A DNA stretch of 64,000 bases from Sorex araneus (lineage: Eukaryota; Chordata; Mammalia; Eulipotyphla; Soricidae), in NCBI RefSeq assembly GCF_027595985.1, contig NC_073311.1:51375292-51439291 (forward strand), read 5' to 3'. Position 1 is the first letter of the stretch. Every line of letters starts with the position of its first letter. Shown here piece by piece: positions 36,456 to 49,899 of the stretch. The notes beneath the pieces were generated by a model. The model made no database searches, had not been told where the DNA came from, and worked only from the letters and a program-made list of their open reading frames with translations. The position numbers were made by a program, and so were the translations under genes.

Positions 36456-39400
36456 CGGTATCATGGTTTGCAATACAAATAGTGAAAGGTCATGTTTGTC
36501 CCTCTACCTATTTTCAGCTGCCAGGAAAAACAGACATGGAGAGCATCATGCTGAGTGGAATGAGTCTGAGGGAGAGGCACAGACATAGAATGATTGGATT
36601 TATCCTGTGCCTACTGATTTTTGACATAAGCACCAACACTGCTTATTGAGAAAAGAATGAAGATAGAAATGGGAAAATGGTCTCTCACGTACTAAAGAAT
36701 CTATTTGAAATTCTACCCTAAACTAGTACTATACAATGTTCACCAAATAAAGACTTAAACATATAACCAAAACTTACTAAAATTCATCAAGAAAATATGG
36801 GGCAGGGATTCTTGACAGTGGTTTCTTGACAATGCTTTCACAGATAAGACATCAAAACATGGACAGCAAAAGGAAAAATAGACAAATATACAGGACTGTC
36901 ATCCCATTGTTCATTGTTGTGCTCGAGCAGGCACCAGTACTGTCTCCATTGTGAGACTTGTTGTTACTGTTTTTGCGGTATTGAATATGCCATGGGGAGC
37001 TTGCCAGGGTTTGCCGGGCATGCAGGATACTCTTGGTGGCTTGCCCGGCTCTCTGAGAGGGACAGAGGAATTAAACTGGGTTTGGCCGTGTGCAAGGCAA
37101 ACACCCTACCCGCTGTGTTATTGCTCTAGCCCCCCATGCTATCGCTCCAGCCCCAGACAAATATATATCAAACTAAAATACTCCATGAATCACAGAACAT
37201 ATTCAACCCTGAAAAATGCAACATGCTGGGTTTGCCTGTGACATAAGTACATTTATTTTACAATACAGTGTGGGATTTACATTTTAATTCCATAATATTA
37301 ATCCATTACATGATTAAAAGTAAAAAAAGATAAAGTAATATTTTCACTCTGACGCTGAAAGCTTTAAATGAGATGCAGAAATGTCCAATAATAAGCAAAT
37401 CAATAAGGACAAATATTTGGCGGAAAAAGCCTTGGTTTGTTTCTCAGCTCAGTAAGACTTCCATGAGCACTATAAACATAAAGATCTCAAAATTTCTCAA
37501 AAAACAAGTATGAACAATAAAATATCAAGAAGATATGTTAGAAAAAATGAAGTGACTTTGCTTTACTAAATTTACTAGATATGCTACCAAAAAATGATTC
37601 ATAAAAGAATTGATGAAGTTTAGTATCAGCTATATGTTTTTGATTCTTTAACAAAAGAAGTTACTTGTGATAAACTTAGAAAACATATTTACAAATCAGA
37701 AATCTAGAAAGATCGTGCTTCCAGAAAATATTACATAATATGTAATTCACTGTATCACTGTCATCCTGTTGCTCATCGATTTGCTCGAGCGGGCACCAGT
37801 AATGTCTCCATTGTGAGAGTTGTTACTGTTTTTGGCATATCAGATACACCATGGGGAGCTTGCCAGGCTCTGCTGTGTGGGCAGGATACTCTCAAAAGCT
37901 TGCCTGGCTCTCTGAGAGGAACAGAGGAATCAAACCCAGGTCAGCCACATGCAAGGCAAACACCCTACCCACTGTGCTATTGCTCCAGCCCAATATATAT
38001 AATTATTTTGTTCTTTTGACAATATTAAAATAAAATAAATATTCTCAAAATAACAAAGTAATTGAAATTTAATAGCTATTCAGATTAAATAATTGAACTT
38101 AATAAAGGTAAATAATTATTAAAATAGAAGTTATTAAAATACTCCTATATGAAAATATGAACTCCCCTTATCAAAAAAAGGGCTCTAGGGGCTGGAGCAG
38201 TAGCACAGCAGGTAGGGGGTTTGCCTTGCATTTGGCTGACCCAGGTTCGATTCCCAGCAGCCCATATGGTCCCATGAGCACCGCCAGGAGTAATTCCTGA
38301 GTGCAGAGCCTGGAGTAACCCCTGTGCATCACTGAGTGTGACCCAAAAAGAAAAAAAAGTTGCAACTTTATAAAAATAATAAAGAATTCACAACTAAATT
38401 AGATAAGAAAATTTTGGAAGGAAAATATAGACCTCAAAAAGGAAAACTGAGCAGGAAAAAAGGATAACAAAACATTCTAATAATAAAACAGAAAATAATA
38501 GGCTCGGTCTATTGTTGTCACTGTCACTGTCACTGTCATCCCATTGCTCATAGATTTGCTTGAGCGGGCACCAGTAACGTCTCTCATTGAGAGACTTATT
38601 GTTACTGTTTTTGGCATATTCAATACGCACGGGTAGCTTGCCAGGCTCTGCCGTGTGGGCCCCATACTCTCGGTAGCTTGCCGGGCTCTCCGAGAGGGGC
38701 GGAGGAACTTAACACAGGTGGGCCGTGTGAAAGGCGAATGCCTAACCACTGTGCTATCTATCCAGCCCCCAATCTATTGCAATCAAAAAAAATACATATT
38801 ATTTTAATGATACTTTTATATAATCATTTTAATATTTAAATGCCTGATGAGGCTAAGTTCGGAATTAAGGTACTGACATGCAAAATGCCTACTTTTTGTT
38901 TGTTTATTTAGTTAGTTACACCTGGTCATTGGCAACTAATTCTAGTTAGACAGGGATCACTCCAGGTAAGGCAGAAGCAGCCATATGTGGTGGTTATTTG
39001 AAACATGATTAAATTCATGCAAAGAAAGAGTCTTAGCTCCTATAGTATTTCTCACACAACAAACTCCCTATTTTTGATGAAAACAGAAAAAGATATTTAA
39101 AAAAATATGGCACTCACAAAAGAGTAAAGGGGTTAAGGCATTTGCTTAAAAACTGCAGACCCGTTTGTTCTCCTGATCTTGAAGATGTTCTCCCAAACAT
39201 CTTCAAGAGTGATCCCTTTGTGAAGACCCAGCAATAAGCCCTCAACATTGGGTGTGTGCACCTTCCAAGAAAAATGATGTATAAAATCAAAATCAAAACA
39301 AGAATACCAAAAGTGCATCCATGATATAGACATATTTTAAGAATAGCTGAATATAAGTTATGTAAAATTAACAAATCTCAAGTGCAATAATAACTAAATA

Positions 39401-41742
39401 TTACTAAGCTCTTTAACATGATACTGACTTGAGTACTACTAACAAAATATTTAAAATTATTTAAAACTTGCCATTTCTTCTTCACTGTCTATATAAAGCA
39501 ACTTAGACTTCTTGGAAATGCAGTCCTTCAAACTCTCATTCCATGGTTTTGTTTCATCGCTAATATAGTAACAGCTGTTGGAATATATGAGCCAGTCCTG
39601 TGGACAATGTTTACAGGGACATGCTGGAGAAAGACCATGATATAATTTAAAAGCTTAGTTTTAAATGAAAATTAATTTTTACTTTTGCATAAACAACTCT
39701 AGATAACATGTCTATGTAATTCACAGGGTGGGGCATACCAAACACAACACATTTACATACATAATCATACAAAAACATTAGCTTCTCATTCCCTATTTAA
39801 CATACCCATATAAACGGCATGTGAAAAAAGGGAAAAAATATCCACTCAATATATGTTCTGAAAGTCAATGAGCTAATCCACATTTCTGCCTATAAATGTT
39901 ATCTCTCTCCAAATTTCAATAGTAGGACCTTTGAACCAGTTCTCCAGCATAGATAGGTATGATGTTTTAAAAAGATTGCATCTCCTCATTGTTGCCTAAG
40001 AGAAAGTCTCTTCTGCATTTATTGAAAGTCTGTTATCTAATTTCATAATCCATTTCCAAAATTTAAAAAAATCTGTATAATTTTGGAGCGGCCACTACCG
40101 GTAGTGTTCATGGTTACCCTCTGGCTGGGCTTGGGAATTGCTCCTGGCAATGCTTGGAGACATTTTGATTTACTATAGACTCACTGATTCAAAATATGAA
40201 CTCGAACTCTTTGTATGTTTTTGTTTTTGTTTTTGTTTTGCTATTTGGGCCACACCCAATGATGCTCAAGGGTTACTCCTGGCTCTGCACTCAGGAATTA
40301 CTCCTGGCGGTACATGGGGAACAACATGGAATGCCAGGACCCGGGTCTGCCAATGCAAGGCTAATGCCCTACCTGCTGAACTCTTGCTCTGGCCCTGAAC
40401 TCCAACTCTTTTCATCCTCTCCCTCACCGTACTTATATTTATACCAAACCTGATATAGAATAAAGTACGAATTTTACTTATAATATCAGGAACTTTAAAA
40501 TCATCATACCTTTCTGGATCCTTGATTCCAGAGATGAACTATTTGACTGCTGCATTTCAGAAGCTAGAAAAATCAAATTAATACTTACAATTATTAGCAT
40601 TGATTCAAATAAAATTTTGTTTGCTAAATATTTAGATTTCTAAGGATGAGAACAAAATGAAACTAAAAAACATTTAGCTAAGGAAACAATAGGTCAATGA
40701 GTTATTGAACAGAGAATATTTCAAGGCTTGAAAGGACAAAATTTTACCAAATTTAATATTACTTGCTTTGCTAGTGTTACGGCATTAATAGTATTCCTAT
40801 AACTATTCTTTACTTATGTTTCTGACAAACTCAAAATAGCCATTTCACATTTTGTCTACCTACTTACATTTGAGTCTTTTTTAAAATTTCCATTAAAAAT
40901 ATTTAAAGACATAGACAAACATTAAAGTGAAAAGTTCCCTTATGAATTTTTCAGAATTTACTTACAGGGAATAGCCGTGGTCACTATTATCACCATCACA
41001 AGGCAGACGAGTCCCAAGATCCCAGCAATCAGCTTCTTGGGAGGAGATAGGAAACCTGCAGAAGAGAAATCGAAACAACAATCTTCTTTGTGTAGAAGAT
41101 TAACACACAAGGCAACCTGCATACATAGGGAGTCACGTAAACCAATTTAGAAATGGAAATTGTGTCTGTCGTCCTAATATTCTCGCTGAGGATAGAATTC
41201 ATTGCACTATCAGTAAATATGACACCCGTGAGCTCTTAGTTAATGGCTATAAATAACAGTGCTTGGATAAAATTCATCATCATCAACCCATTAATTGTTG
41301 AATTTCTCGAGCAGTCTCAGTAACATCTCCATTTGTCCTAGCCCTGAGATTTTAGAAGGTTCTTTTTGCTCATTCTCCCCAATGGTGCCTCATTGGAGGC
41401 TCTTTCAGGGTCAGGGGAATGAGACCCATCATTGGTACTGGTTTTGGCATATGAATGCGCCACGGGGAGTTTGCAAGGGTTTGAAACCCATTTCAGTGTA
41501 CCTCAGTTGTCCACATCCTAGAGCACTTATATCCTCTGCCTATTAATTGTCTGACCTCTGCAGCGGCACTGCTTGTTATTCCCTTGAGGATCCTGAGACT
41601 CATTTTGAAGATTTAACTCTGTGTAGGTTATTTCCGGCGTGGTTTCTGTGACAGAGCTTTTGGAGTCCTTTTTTTCCCTTTGCTGCCTCTTCGAATCCTT
41701 CTGCCGGTTCACCTCCGCGTAGGTTACCCTTTCGTTACTCAT
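34814..41742 (-). CDS. KLRC1: KLRC-B: NKG2A-type receptor with two ITIMs; lectin-domain Cys lost
   Basis: Six coding exons (41556-41742, 40966-41055, 40510-40563, 39472-39623, 35153-35247, 34814-34934) predict 232 residues with no stop or frameshift. The tail is the same as in KLRC-A, with VTYAEV and ITYTEL. The transmembrane segment reads [16 protein letters not shown] with no basic residue, the inhibitory NKG2A plan. In exon 6 the Cys of DKCFYV (residue 204 in KLRC-A) is Tyr, while its expected partner (APC) remains, so one of the conserved lectin disulfides cannot form. The C-terminus is three residues shorter than KLRC-A. Exon 4 uses a GC donor. This is the younger duplicate pair of KLRC-A; it may be functional, unstable or an early-stage pseudogene. 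Confidence 0.87.
35153..35247 (-). CDS. KLRC1: KLRC-B exon 5 (lectin domain, middle)
   Basis: 95 bp, acceptor CTTATAG, donor TG|GTAAGC. It encodes [20 protein letters not shown] and ends WSNFSSKW. Only a few residues differ from KLRC-A. Confidence 0.85.
36060..36490 (-). repeat. Antisense L1 scrap with long imperfect (TC)n
   Basis: Only in copy B. 'atcaccatgagaaacacagt' then 'catacaatgttccaacacc' is L1 3' text reversed; (TC)n-like run 36250-36450. Frames rich in Ser and Leu here are repeat translations. Confidence 0.7.
36897..37155 (-). repeat. SINE, second type, in copy B
   Basis: Head end is duplicated ('gctctagcccc' then 'gctccagcccc' at 37125-37155), suggesting insertion next to or into another SINE head. 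Confidence 0.7.
38513..38768 (-). repeat. SINE private to copy B
   Basis: Flanked by 'tctattg' on both sides; copy A has uninterrupted 'caatctattgcaatc' at about 24016-24030. Confidence 0.82.
39472..39623 (-). CDS. KLRC1: KLRC-B exon 4 (lectin domain, first part; GC donor)
   Basis: 152 bp, begins [20 protein letters not shown] and ends IDSEEEM|GCAAGT. It has the same GC donor as KLRC-A, so the change precedes the duplication or was copied by conversion. Confidence 0.9.
40510..40563 (-). CDS. KLRC1: KLRC-B exon 3 (stalk)
   Basis: 54 bp, encodes [17 protein letters not shown]. One Asn of the KLRC-A NNSS is Ser, leaving one sequon. Donor AAAG|GTATGA. Confidence 0.9.
40966..41055 (-). CDS. KLRC1: KLRC-B exon 2 (transmembrane)
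   Basis: 90 bp, acceptor CTTCTGCAG, donor CCCT|GTAAGT. It encodes [16 protein letters not shown] then [10 protein letters not shown]. The residue matching Arg89 of KLRC-A is Thr, as in human NKG2A. Confidence 0.92.
41556..41742 (-). CDS. KLRC1: KLRC-B coding exon 1 (tail, ITIMs)
   Basis: 187 bp, same length, reading frame and donor (AGAG|GTCAGA) as in KLRC-A, and the same encoded 62 residues. The near-identity extends about 150 bp into flanking noncoding DNA. Confidence 0.92.
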
Positions 41743-43045
41743 CTCTGCAACCGGGGACTGTACGTAACTGTGCTCTTTGACAACTGCACTTCCACACTGA
41801 ATTTGAAGACACGGTATCTTAGAGGGCAGATCCTCAGCCTAGTTAATGAGAGTGGAGTATCAGTTGAATGGTGATATTCAGTTTGCAAATAATGTAAAAT
41901 ATTGCACATTGTAAAAGTCTAGGTCTAATTTCTTTAGAATTTTATAGATAGTACTTGTTAAAGTTTCATAGTAGGATAGATCTTTGAATGAAATTCTATT
42001 TCTTGATCTATTATTGACAGAATATAAAGCAAAAACATAGCAGTAGTATTCTTGAATAAACAGTTTTATGTATACTATAGTTTATTTCATAAATACAATA
42101 GTTTATTAAAGTCTGTGAATAATAATATTCTCAACTTAACATTTAATTCTATAGAAAAAGAGTGCACTAGGTTTTAACAAATATTGTCTCTGAATGTTTT
42201 CAGATCATAGGTTAAAATTCGAAGAGTATAGTATTAGCTGGATCCTCTATTAAAATAGCTTTCTTTCATCACTTACATTCAAATGATACTTTATTTTAAA
42301 TATCTGTGAAGTTTTGGTAAATATCTTAAACTTTAAAGAAATATTTTTATATCAATACACTTAAATAGAAAGCTGAAGTTAACCCAAACAAAACCTATGT
42401 GATAAAATAAAAATTAAACACTACCATGTAAGAGATTGAGATATAATTTAATGGTTAAGATCTCATACCTCAAATGACAAAGATTATTTATGAAACAATA
42501 CTATTGTTTCAAATTTCCAGAAATTTCCTATTGCTGCTAAAACGAGTGAGGGTAGATTTTGTTGTATAAACTACTGCAATAGATCAGATAATAAATTTAA
42601 TAAGATAAGCAAGGGTCTCTTTATTAATTGAAATCTGAATTTAATTCTGACTTTGCAAAGTTGACATTTCAAAAGTAACATCCAGAAATTTGGTTTGCCA
42701 ATGTGAAAATAAAGATTTGTATATAAAATGAATATAAAACACAATACTCAACTGGCTTTTATAAAGAATAAAATAATAATCGACTGTTTAAAATAATTTT
42801 TAAAGTTTTATTAATTTGCAGACACAATTATTCTCTTTACATTTAGCTAATTTTCCACATGAAGAATCAGACATTTATGAACTTCAAAGACAAATTTTAT
42901 ATCTTAATTTATTTTCTAGTTGAATTATTCAAATTAAGACATCAATGGTTTATATATCTGAGGACAAATGTTGCGTTATACATAGTATTTGTAAACTCCA
43001 GAAAACGAGATGGGCTAGCACAGAGACGGAAAGAGCTGCACATAC

Positions 43046-43137
43046 CTTCTGCGGAATCCATGCTTGCACATCCTCCAACGAGAAACCCGGTCGTCTTGCA
43101 AACAGGCAAATCGTCACTGTGGTCTTCACAGACTGCT
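43046..43137 (-). other. KLRC1: KLRC-B 5' untranslated exon candidate
   Basis: Copy of the 28840-28931 block with only one or two differences. Donor GAAG|GTATGT. It also carries the in-frame upstream ATG (ATGGATTCCGCAGAAG). Confidence 0.6.
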
Positions 43138-43617
43138 CTGTGAAGGTCAAAGCAAGACGTAAGAGTGGAAAATGTTGATATTATATGAACAGGAAATTAT
43201 TATACTTACAGACTTTTGAGAAGAATTTACTTCAAGACAGAGCTGCGGAATACAGGGGACTGTCAATCTGTTCATGGGCAAATGCTCCTAGGAAAATGTT
43301 TTTGTATCTTAAAAAAACAAGATGGAAGTCACAAGCACTGTGTATTTTTACCGTATTTCTAGCTTTTGTTTTTTTTTAATTGAGTTTTTAATTTTTGTAT
43401 TATTATTTTTTCACTGAGATAGTCCCTTACAAAGCTGTTCATTATTAGGTTTCAGTCTTACTATTTGAACACCCATTCCTCCACCAGTGTACATTACCCA
43501 GCACCAATGTCCCCATTTTACCCCCCATCACCTCCCGCCTCCCTCCTTGGACTGCCTCTATGGCAGGCACATTCGCTTTTCTCTGTGTCTGTCTCTCTAT
43601 GTCTGTCTCTCTCTGTC

Positions 43618-43663
<46 letters not shown>

Positions 43664-45299
43664 CTCTTTCGGGCATTGCAGTTTGCAATTCAGATACTGA
43701 AAGGCTATCAGGAATACCCCTTACCTACTTTCAACACTCAGTTCTTGTCCAGTGTGATCATTTCCAACTATTATTGCCATATTGGTTCCTTCTCTACCTA
43801 GCTACCTTAGCTTTAAATTTTTTGCTTTAAATATTACGTTTTAAAAATAGTATTACTTAAATTACTACTTAAAATACTATTTAAGATATTACTAGCTTCT
43901 TAAAGTTTTTAATTCTAGGTTTAGACAAGATTAATAAATGGGGAGAAAAAGAGATTTCTAAATGGTGGAAATACTTTTATTTCTTTTTCATCCATTTAAT
44001 TTTGGTATGGGGGTCACACCTGGCAGTCTAAGGCTTACTCCTGGATCTACACTCAGGTATCACTGTTGGTGGACTCAGGGGACCATGTATGGTGCCAAAA
44101 ATGGAAACCATGTTGGCTGTGAGCAAGACAAATGTCTTACATACTGTACTATCACTCCAGCTGCCAGCACAGGCTTCTTTTGTTTTTGCCTGTATTGTGT
44201 TATTTCTATTTTGTATCATGGTAGCACTGTTGTCCCGTTGTTTATCGATTTTCTCGAGTGGGCATGAGAAAATTGTCTCCATTGTGGGACTTGTTGTTAC
44301 TGTGTTTGGCATATCGAATATGCCACGGGTAGCTTGCCAGGTTTGCCCTGAGGGTGGGATACTCTCGGTAGCTTGTTGGGCTCTCCAAGAGGGGCAGAGG
44401 AGTCAGACCCAGATCGGCCACTTGCAAGGCAAATGCCCTACCTGCTGTGCTATCGCTCCAGCCCAATAAAAATATTCTAAAATAATAATACTATCAAGAA
44501 CTTAATAATAAATGTCACCAATTATCTTAAGGAATGGATTTTCAACTTCATTTTAACAGGCACAATTATCAATGGCTCTCTATTTTTTTACTTTATTTAA
44601 ATACCATGACTTACATATCTGTTCAGAATACAGATCTTAACAGATTTTGATCTTCCAACACCAATCCCATCACCCGAATCACCTTCCTTCCACCATGTCC
44701 CCATTTTCCCAACCACCCTCCAAGCTTGTCCTCTTACCGTGCACAAAATTATCTGGTTTATATTACTATTTCAATTATGTGGCTAGAGGAATTATTGAAA
44801 GAACTTCATTAAAATAAACTTTGTGAAAATTGTAAATATCCCCACTGGGCTGTTAAGTCTTTGAGGATTTATTAAGCTGTCATTGCTACTTGAGATTTTT
44901 GTGTTACTGTTTTTGCTTGTTGACTTTAGTTGAATTCTAATTTTTTTCTCAGTTTCTATGAAATAGTTCCTAAAAGTTTTGCATTCAATTATATATTTTT
45001 TTCAATTATATTATTTGCAAATGAGTTTTTAAGATATCATCTTGTTGAAAAAGTTCCAGGTAGAATAAAACTTACTTATAAAGCTATATCATCATGCCAG
45101 AAACTGAACTATCAAACAGTTGTCTTTTGTATTCTTCACTGATTCACCCTCCACCATATTTGGCTGGTTTGTCTTTATAACAAAAATTCTTCTGCTAAAG
45201 GATTAATTTTCCAAGATATATAAAAGTTTTAACGGTTTGAGGCTCTTCCTGTTCCTGGAGCAAGCAGATGTCATTGGGCTACACTAGCATGTGACACAG

Positions 45300-45810
45300 C
45301 ACCAAAAAAAAAAAAAAAGACAACCAATGTTGATGTGGGGAAACCGAGATCCTCCGTCAATGCAGGGGAGAATACCTTCTGGCCCTGTCCTTTTGGAAAT
45401 CAATATAGACAGAACTTCTTAGAAAACTATGAATCTGACCCAGAAATTTCACTTTTTGGTATCTACCCCTGGACCCAAAAACTCTATTCAGAAAAGATAT
45501 TTTCTATGCTCATTCAAGCTCTGTTCAGAATAGCCAAAATTCAGAAATAACCCAAATGTTCAAGAACAGATGACTGAGAAAAAGAAAATCTATTACCATA
45601 GTTTTATTACATAAACACAATGGAATACTGCTTGGCTGTAAGAAAAAGTGAAATCCTGCTATTTGCTGCGAGGTGTATAGAACTGGACGTTACCAAGCTG
45701 AATGAAGGTAATCTCACTAACAATTTATAACTTTTATGAGAAAGAAAAGGGATAGACACAAAATGAACTCTCCCATATGTGGAATGTAAAGTAATAAGGT
45801 GGGGGAGTAT
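45300..45810 (+). repeat. L1 3' end, plus orientation
   Basis: L1 3' text ('aacacaatggaatactgctt', 'gaaatcctgctatttgctgc'). The duplication breakpoint falls in it near 45430. Confidence 0.75.
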
Positions 45811-45854
45811 AAAAATGCCCAAAAGCAGCAGAAAATAAGATATTTAATTAATAT

Positions 45855-46030
45855 GTATGTGCCAGGAACTACTTTCCTAGAACTTTTGCAAATGCCCGTC
45901 TGTTAATCTTCAGACAACCCTATGAAAAAGACACTATTTCAACTCTACAAGCAAGAAAGCGAGCCCAAACCAGTTATGTAGATAAGGTAAGGGTTAATAA
46001 GGTCACAGAGTTTATACTCAGATTTTACTG
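45855..46030 (+). repeat. MIR-like fragment
   Basis: 'tatgtgccaggaacta', 'acaaccctatgaaaaag' and 'aataaggtcacagag' match the MIR layout: ancient, mammal-wide SINE. Confidence 0.65.
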
Positions 46031-46149
46031 CAAGTAAACTCTAAACTGTTTTCATTTCCCATCTTCATGTCCAAAAGCCCATATATCTTAGTCCCCATGT
46101 GAAGACCCTTGTGTAGGATAACATTGCCACAGGTAGCTTAGGTTTATTT

Positions 46150-47400
46150 GGGTTACTCCCATTAAAGTGCTCCCTTTCCTCTGTGTTTGTTTGTAACTTC
46201 GTTCTTTGTGTGCTGTTGACTTGCAAATATTGTTTTTCTCTTCTCCTTGAGTCCTTTGCATAGTTTCTTCAGAGCCATGTCCTTTTGTATGGGGACAGGA
46301 AGACAGTAATTAATACTATGCCTTTGTAATCTGGGAAACATTTGACTCTAAATGATATTTTCCTCCTGGGCACCTGTTCTCTCGACCTAAGCCTCAGCTG
46401 CCCTTACTTCCTAGCACCCCCAAAGGCAGGGAGGGGATGGACCCAGGGCAAGAAGTGAGCTACGTGTTACCTTGGCATCGAGATTGGCCTGGCCAAAGTA
46501 CCTATAAGTTAAGAGCTTGGTCATGGACAAATGTTGTCATGATCCAAAAAGTAATATCTAGTTTCGGATCCTGCTAGGGTTAGGAATGATTAATCTGGCC
46601 TGAGCACTGCAGTCTGAGTCTGTGGCAAGATGTTTCCAGGAGGGGCTCCTTACAAGCCTCAATGTATCTCTTATTGTGTCCACACAAAAATAACTAGTAT
46701 TAAGATGTTGATTGAGTTATTGGACTTCGGAAAGGAGAAAAACACCTGCAGGCAGTCAGGAAGGGCTTTGGAATACCTCTAGGTGATTTTTCCTTTGAAC
46801 CTGGTGGACCCTCAGGAAGGGCTTTCTTAAGTTGATTTTGCTGCCAGGCTGGGTGTAGCATGGGCCCAGAGGGCAAGGGGGAGAGAGACAAGTTAAGGTG
46901 GAGAGACTAGTGAAGAAGAAGAAGAATCCAGAGAGATGGGACCGAGAAATGAGGTGCTAGGAAGGAAGAGTGCGGGGGAGAGAGATGAGAGAGTTGGAAG
47001 AGAGAGTGAGGGAGTCGTTGGAGAAGAAGCGGTCAGAGTCAGAATCCAGAAGAAGCGGTCAGAGTCAGAAGCCAGAGAGGAGAGAGTGAGAGCCCAGGCT
47101 GCGAGATGGAGAATGGAGAGATGAGCGGGAAAGACAGGAGGAAATGGGAATGAGGGGCAGTGTGAGTCTAGAGTGGGGAGCGCAGAGAGACTGGAACAGG
47201 TGTGTGGAGAGAATGGAATAAATGGCAACTGATCAATCAAGCGGCTTGGCCCTTGTTTCCTTTCCCATCTGCCCCATGGCCTGGGCTGCCCTGGGTGGGC
47301 GAGTGGCCTGGGACCACCCCCAAACCCGGGAGCCGATGGGGAGAGTTCTCCCCCAGCCACCCCTGGCAGATTTTATACGCCTTGCAGTGGAACAAGTGTT
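46150..47400 (+). repeat. LTR-like element, copy 2
   Basis: Same family as 860-1990 and 47780-48800. A purine-rich tract (46870-47210) is followed by an AATAAA at 47217. The proline-rich antisense frame here is only the complement of this tract. Confidence 0.65.
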
Positions 47401-47779
47401 CTGAGAATGGGCATAGGAACCAACATTTCCACGTGACACTTTGACGGCTGTTAATCTCCACTACGAGAAGGTCATGTACCAGGTGAACATCTGTGGATGT
47501 AAGGTACATTAAAAAAAAAGATGGGCTGAATTTATGCTATGGAATCAACAGTTCCTGTACTATATCAACTGAACCTCAGAAAAGAAAAGAAAATCAATGG
47601 GTGAATAGTAAATGTTTATTTTCAAAGCTTCTTTAAATCTTTGAAACTTAAAAAAAAACTTAATGGTTAGAAGAATCCTGAATCCTTATGGTATTCAGGA
47701 TCAGGTCTGTATCTGGTGGAACTTCAGTGCTATAAGGGCATTCCAGAAAGTTCTTAGGTTTCCCCTGAGTGTAGGATAT

Positions 47780-48800
47780 GTTGGTTTGCCCTTGGGCTCT
47801 GGCCACTAGAAGTTTGTGTTTGTTGATTTACCCCTCAACCTGTCAATTACCTTTGTCTCCTAATCAGACTCTGACTTGTAAATATTGTCTTTCTCTTCTC
47901 CTTACTATCCTTTGTATGGTCAGTTATTTCAGAGAAAATGCTTTTTGTATGGATACAGGAAGACAGTTAAAAAGACAAGCCTGTGTCTTGGAAGTTGATT
48001 GACTCCAGATAATATTACCTCCTGGACATCTGCTCTGTTGACATAATCCTCAGTTGCCCTTACTTCCTAGATTCCCAAAAGCAGGGTCGTGGTGATGGAC
48101 TGGATGGACCCAGGGCAAGCCGTGAACTATGGCTACCCTGGCGTCGAAATGGGCCAGGCCAAAATGCCCTAATGCTTAACTATAAGTTAAGAACTTGGTC
48201 ATGGACAAATTCTGTCATGATCCAAAAGTTATAACTAGATTTGGACCCTGCTGGGGTTAGGAATGATTGATCAGGCTGAGCACTGTAGTCTGAGTCTGTG
48301 GTAAGATGTCCCCAGGAGAGTCACCCTACAAGCCAAAAAGTGTCTATTGCTATGTCCATACAGAATGGTAAATATTAGGAAGGAGAATAAAAGATGTTAA
48401 TTAAGTTGCAGGTCTAAGGAGAGGAGAAACATACCTTTAGGGCTGTTTTGCCCTTGTGGGCTGCAGGTGGTCGGAAGTCTGGAAAAACATTTTTGATTGT
48501 GCTTCCCATGGGGAGGCAGCAGAAAGAGAGAGAGGATACAGATACAGTGGGAAGAATTGTGTAGTTAGAGAGACAGAGATATCGACACACACACACACAC
48601 ATACAGAGGGGTGGAGAGAGCTGGGAGAGACGAGAGATTGAATAAACAGCTACTACTCAGCAACCAGCTTGGCCTTCTTTCTTCCTTCGTCCCTCCAAGG
48701 CAACAGCCCTCCTGGGTGGAGAAGCAGCTCGAGAGCACTGCACGCGGGCGGCAAGAGAGAACCGCTGTGAGAGCCCTTGAACATCCTTTCACATGTAATC
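47780..48800 (+). repeat. LTR-like element, copy 3
   Basis: Tandem neighbour of copy 2 in the same orientation. It shares 'ttgtaaatattgtctttctc', 'ggacccagggcaagc', an AATAAA near 48640 and 'gcttggcc'. An (AC)n run lies at 48585-48600. Confidence 0.65.
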
Positions 48801-49301
48801 CCCGTGCGAGGGTGAGGAGAGTTACACAGCTGGTGTCCCTGGGTGTGGGCTCGAACAACCAACTAAAGGAAGAAGGACTTACACACGTGAGAATCCAGGA
48901 ATTGGATCCAGGATCTCATACACGCAAGGGTATATGATCTAGAGTATTGTACCACATACTCAGATACAGAGCCCTCGTCTCAGTGTAATAGTAATAATGA
49001 TTTATAATTGTCATTATGGTACTGCAATTGGATCTTATCTGCTCATTACAGTGTCTCCAAGAGCAGAGGATTCCGTCTGACTCTTCATCTGATGGCAAAC
49101 ACGTGACTATGTGTTAATTATCTCCCTATAGGCATTTTTTACTCTTAATACAGTGATAAATAAACATGATGACTTCAGCTGGAAATTCAGCATGGTGTTG
49201 CTTCAATGCACCTACTTTTGCCATGCTTATTTTAAAGTAACTATCAAATATGGGTTGTAACTATTCTTGTTGTTTTATTTAATCCGTGCTTCCAAAGTTA
49301 T

Positions 49302-49477
49302 TCTTTTTTTTTTCTTTTTGGGTCACACCTGGCGATGCACAGGGGTCACTCCTGGCTCTGCACTCAGGAATCATTCCTGGCGGTGCTCAGGGGACCATAT
49401 GGGATGCTGGGAATCAAACCCTGGTCGGGCGTGTGCAAGGCAAATGCTCTACCCACTGAGCTATTGCTCCAGCCCCT
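49302..49477 (-). repeat. SINE, first type
   Basis: Target repeat 'tccaaagttattctt' / 'tccaaaattattctt' on the two sides. Confidence 0.85.
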
Positions 49478-49899
49478 CCAAAATTATTCTTAACAAAAAG
49501 TTAAAAACTCTCTAGTACATCAAGATATATTGTACAAGTTACTTAAAGCATAGAGACCCAATTCTTTCTTTTCAACCCTTTTTAAAAGTATGTTGACTAG
49601 TATAACTCATGTATAATCCAATGTATTTATTTAAATATTATGTAAATATTTTTGTGCATTACATTATTTTTTAAATATTATGGAAAATGCTTTTTTATTT
49701 GGAACATTTTTAAAATTAAACCCAGTGTTATAAATTACATACACAGTATTGTGCAGGGTTCTCCATTATTTAATTTCAAAACCTTTTTTCTACCTAAGCA
49801 AAAATCAGTAGCTACTGCACTGATAAGTCCCCATCACTCTTCCCCCAAGTCTCTGGTAATTTATTCTCCATCAGTTTGGTTATTCTAAGTGCCTCAGGT

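Larger units (their letters stand above)
31751..45430. repeat. Segmental duplication, copy B (holds KLRC-B)
   Basis: Second unit, in the same orientation directly abutting copy A. Its right end continues into the L1 tail at 45431-45800 that copy A lacks, so the right breakpoint is within that L1. It contains sequence absent from copy A at about 35690-37745 (with a (TC)n L1 piece and a SINE), and private SINEs at 33180 and 38513. Confidence 0.92.

Noticed and set aside
36061-36649. Long Ser/Leu-rich frames (also 12850-13147, 29235-29650, 43465-43830)
   Set aside because: They come from (TC)n and (GTCT)n repeats in antisense L1 fragments.
46893-47360. 155-codon proline/serine-rich minus-strand frame
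   Set aside because: It is the complement of the purine-rich part of an LTR-like repeat; no similar frame in the sister copies.
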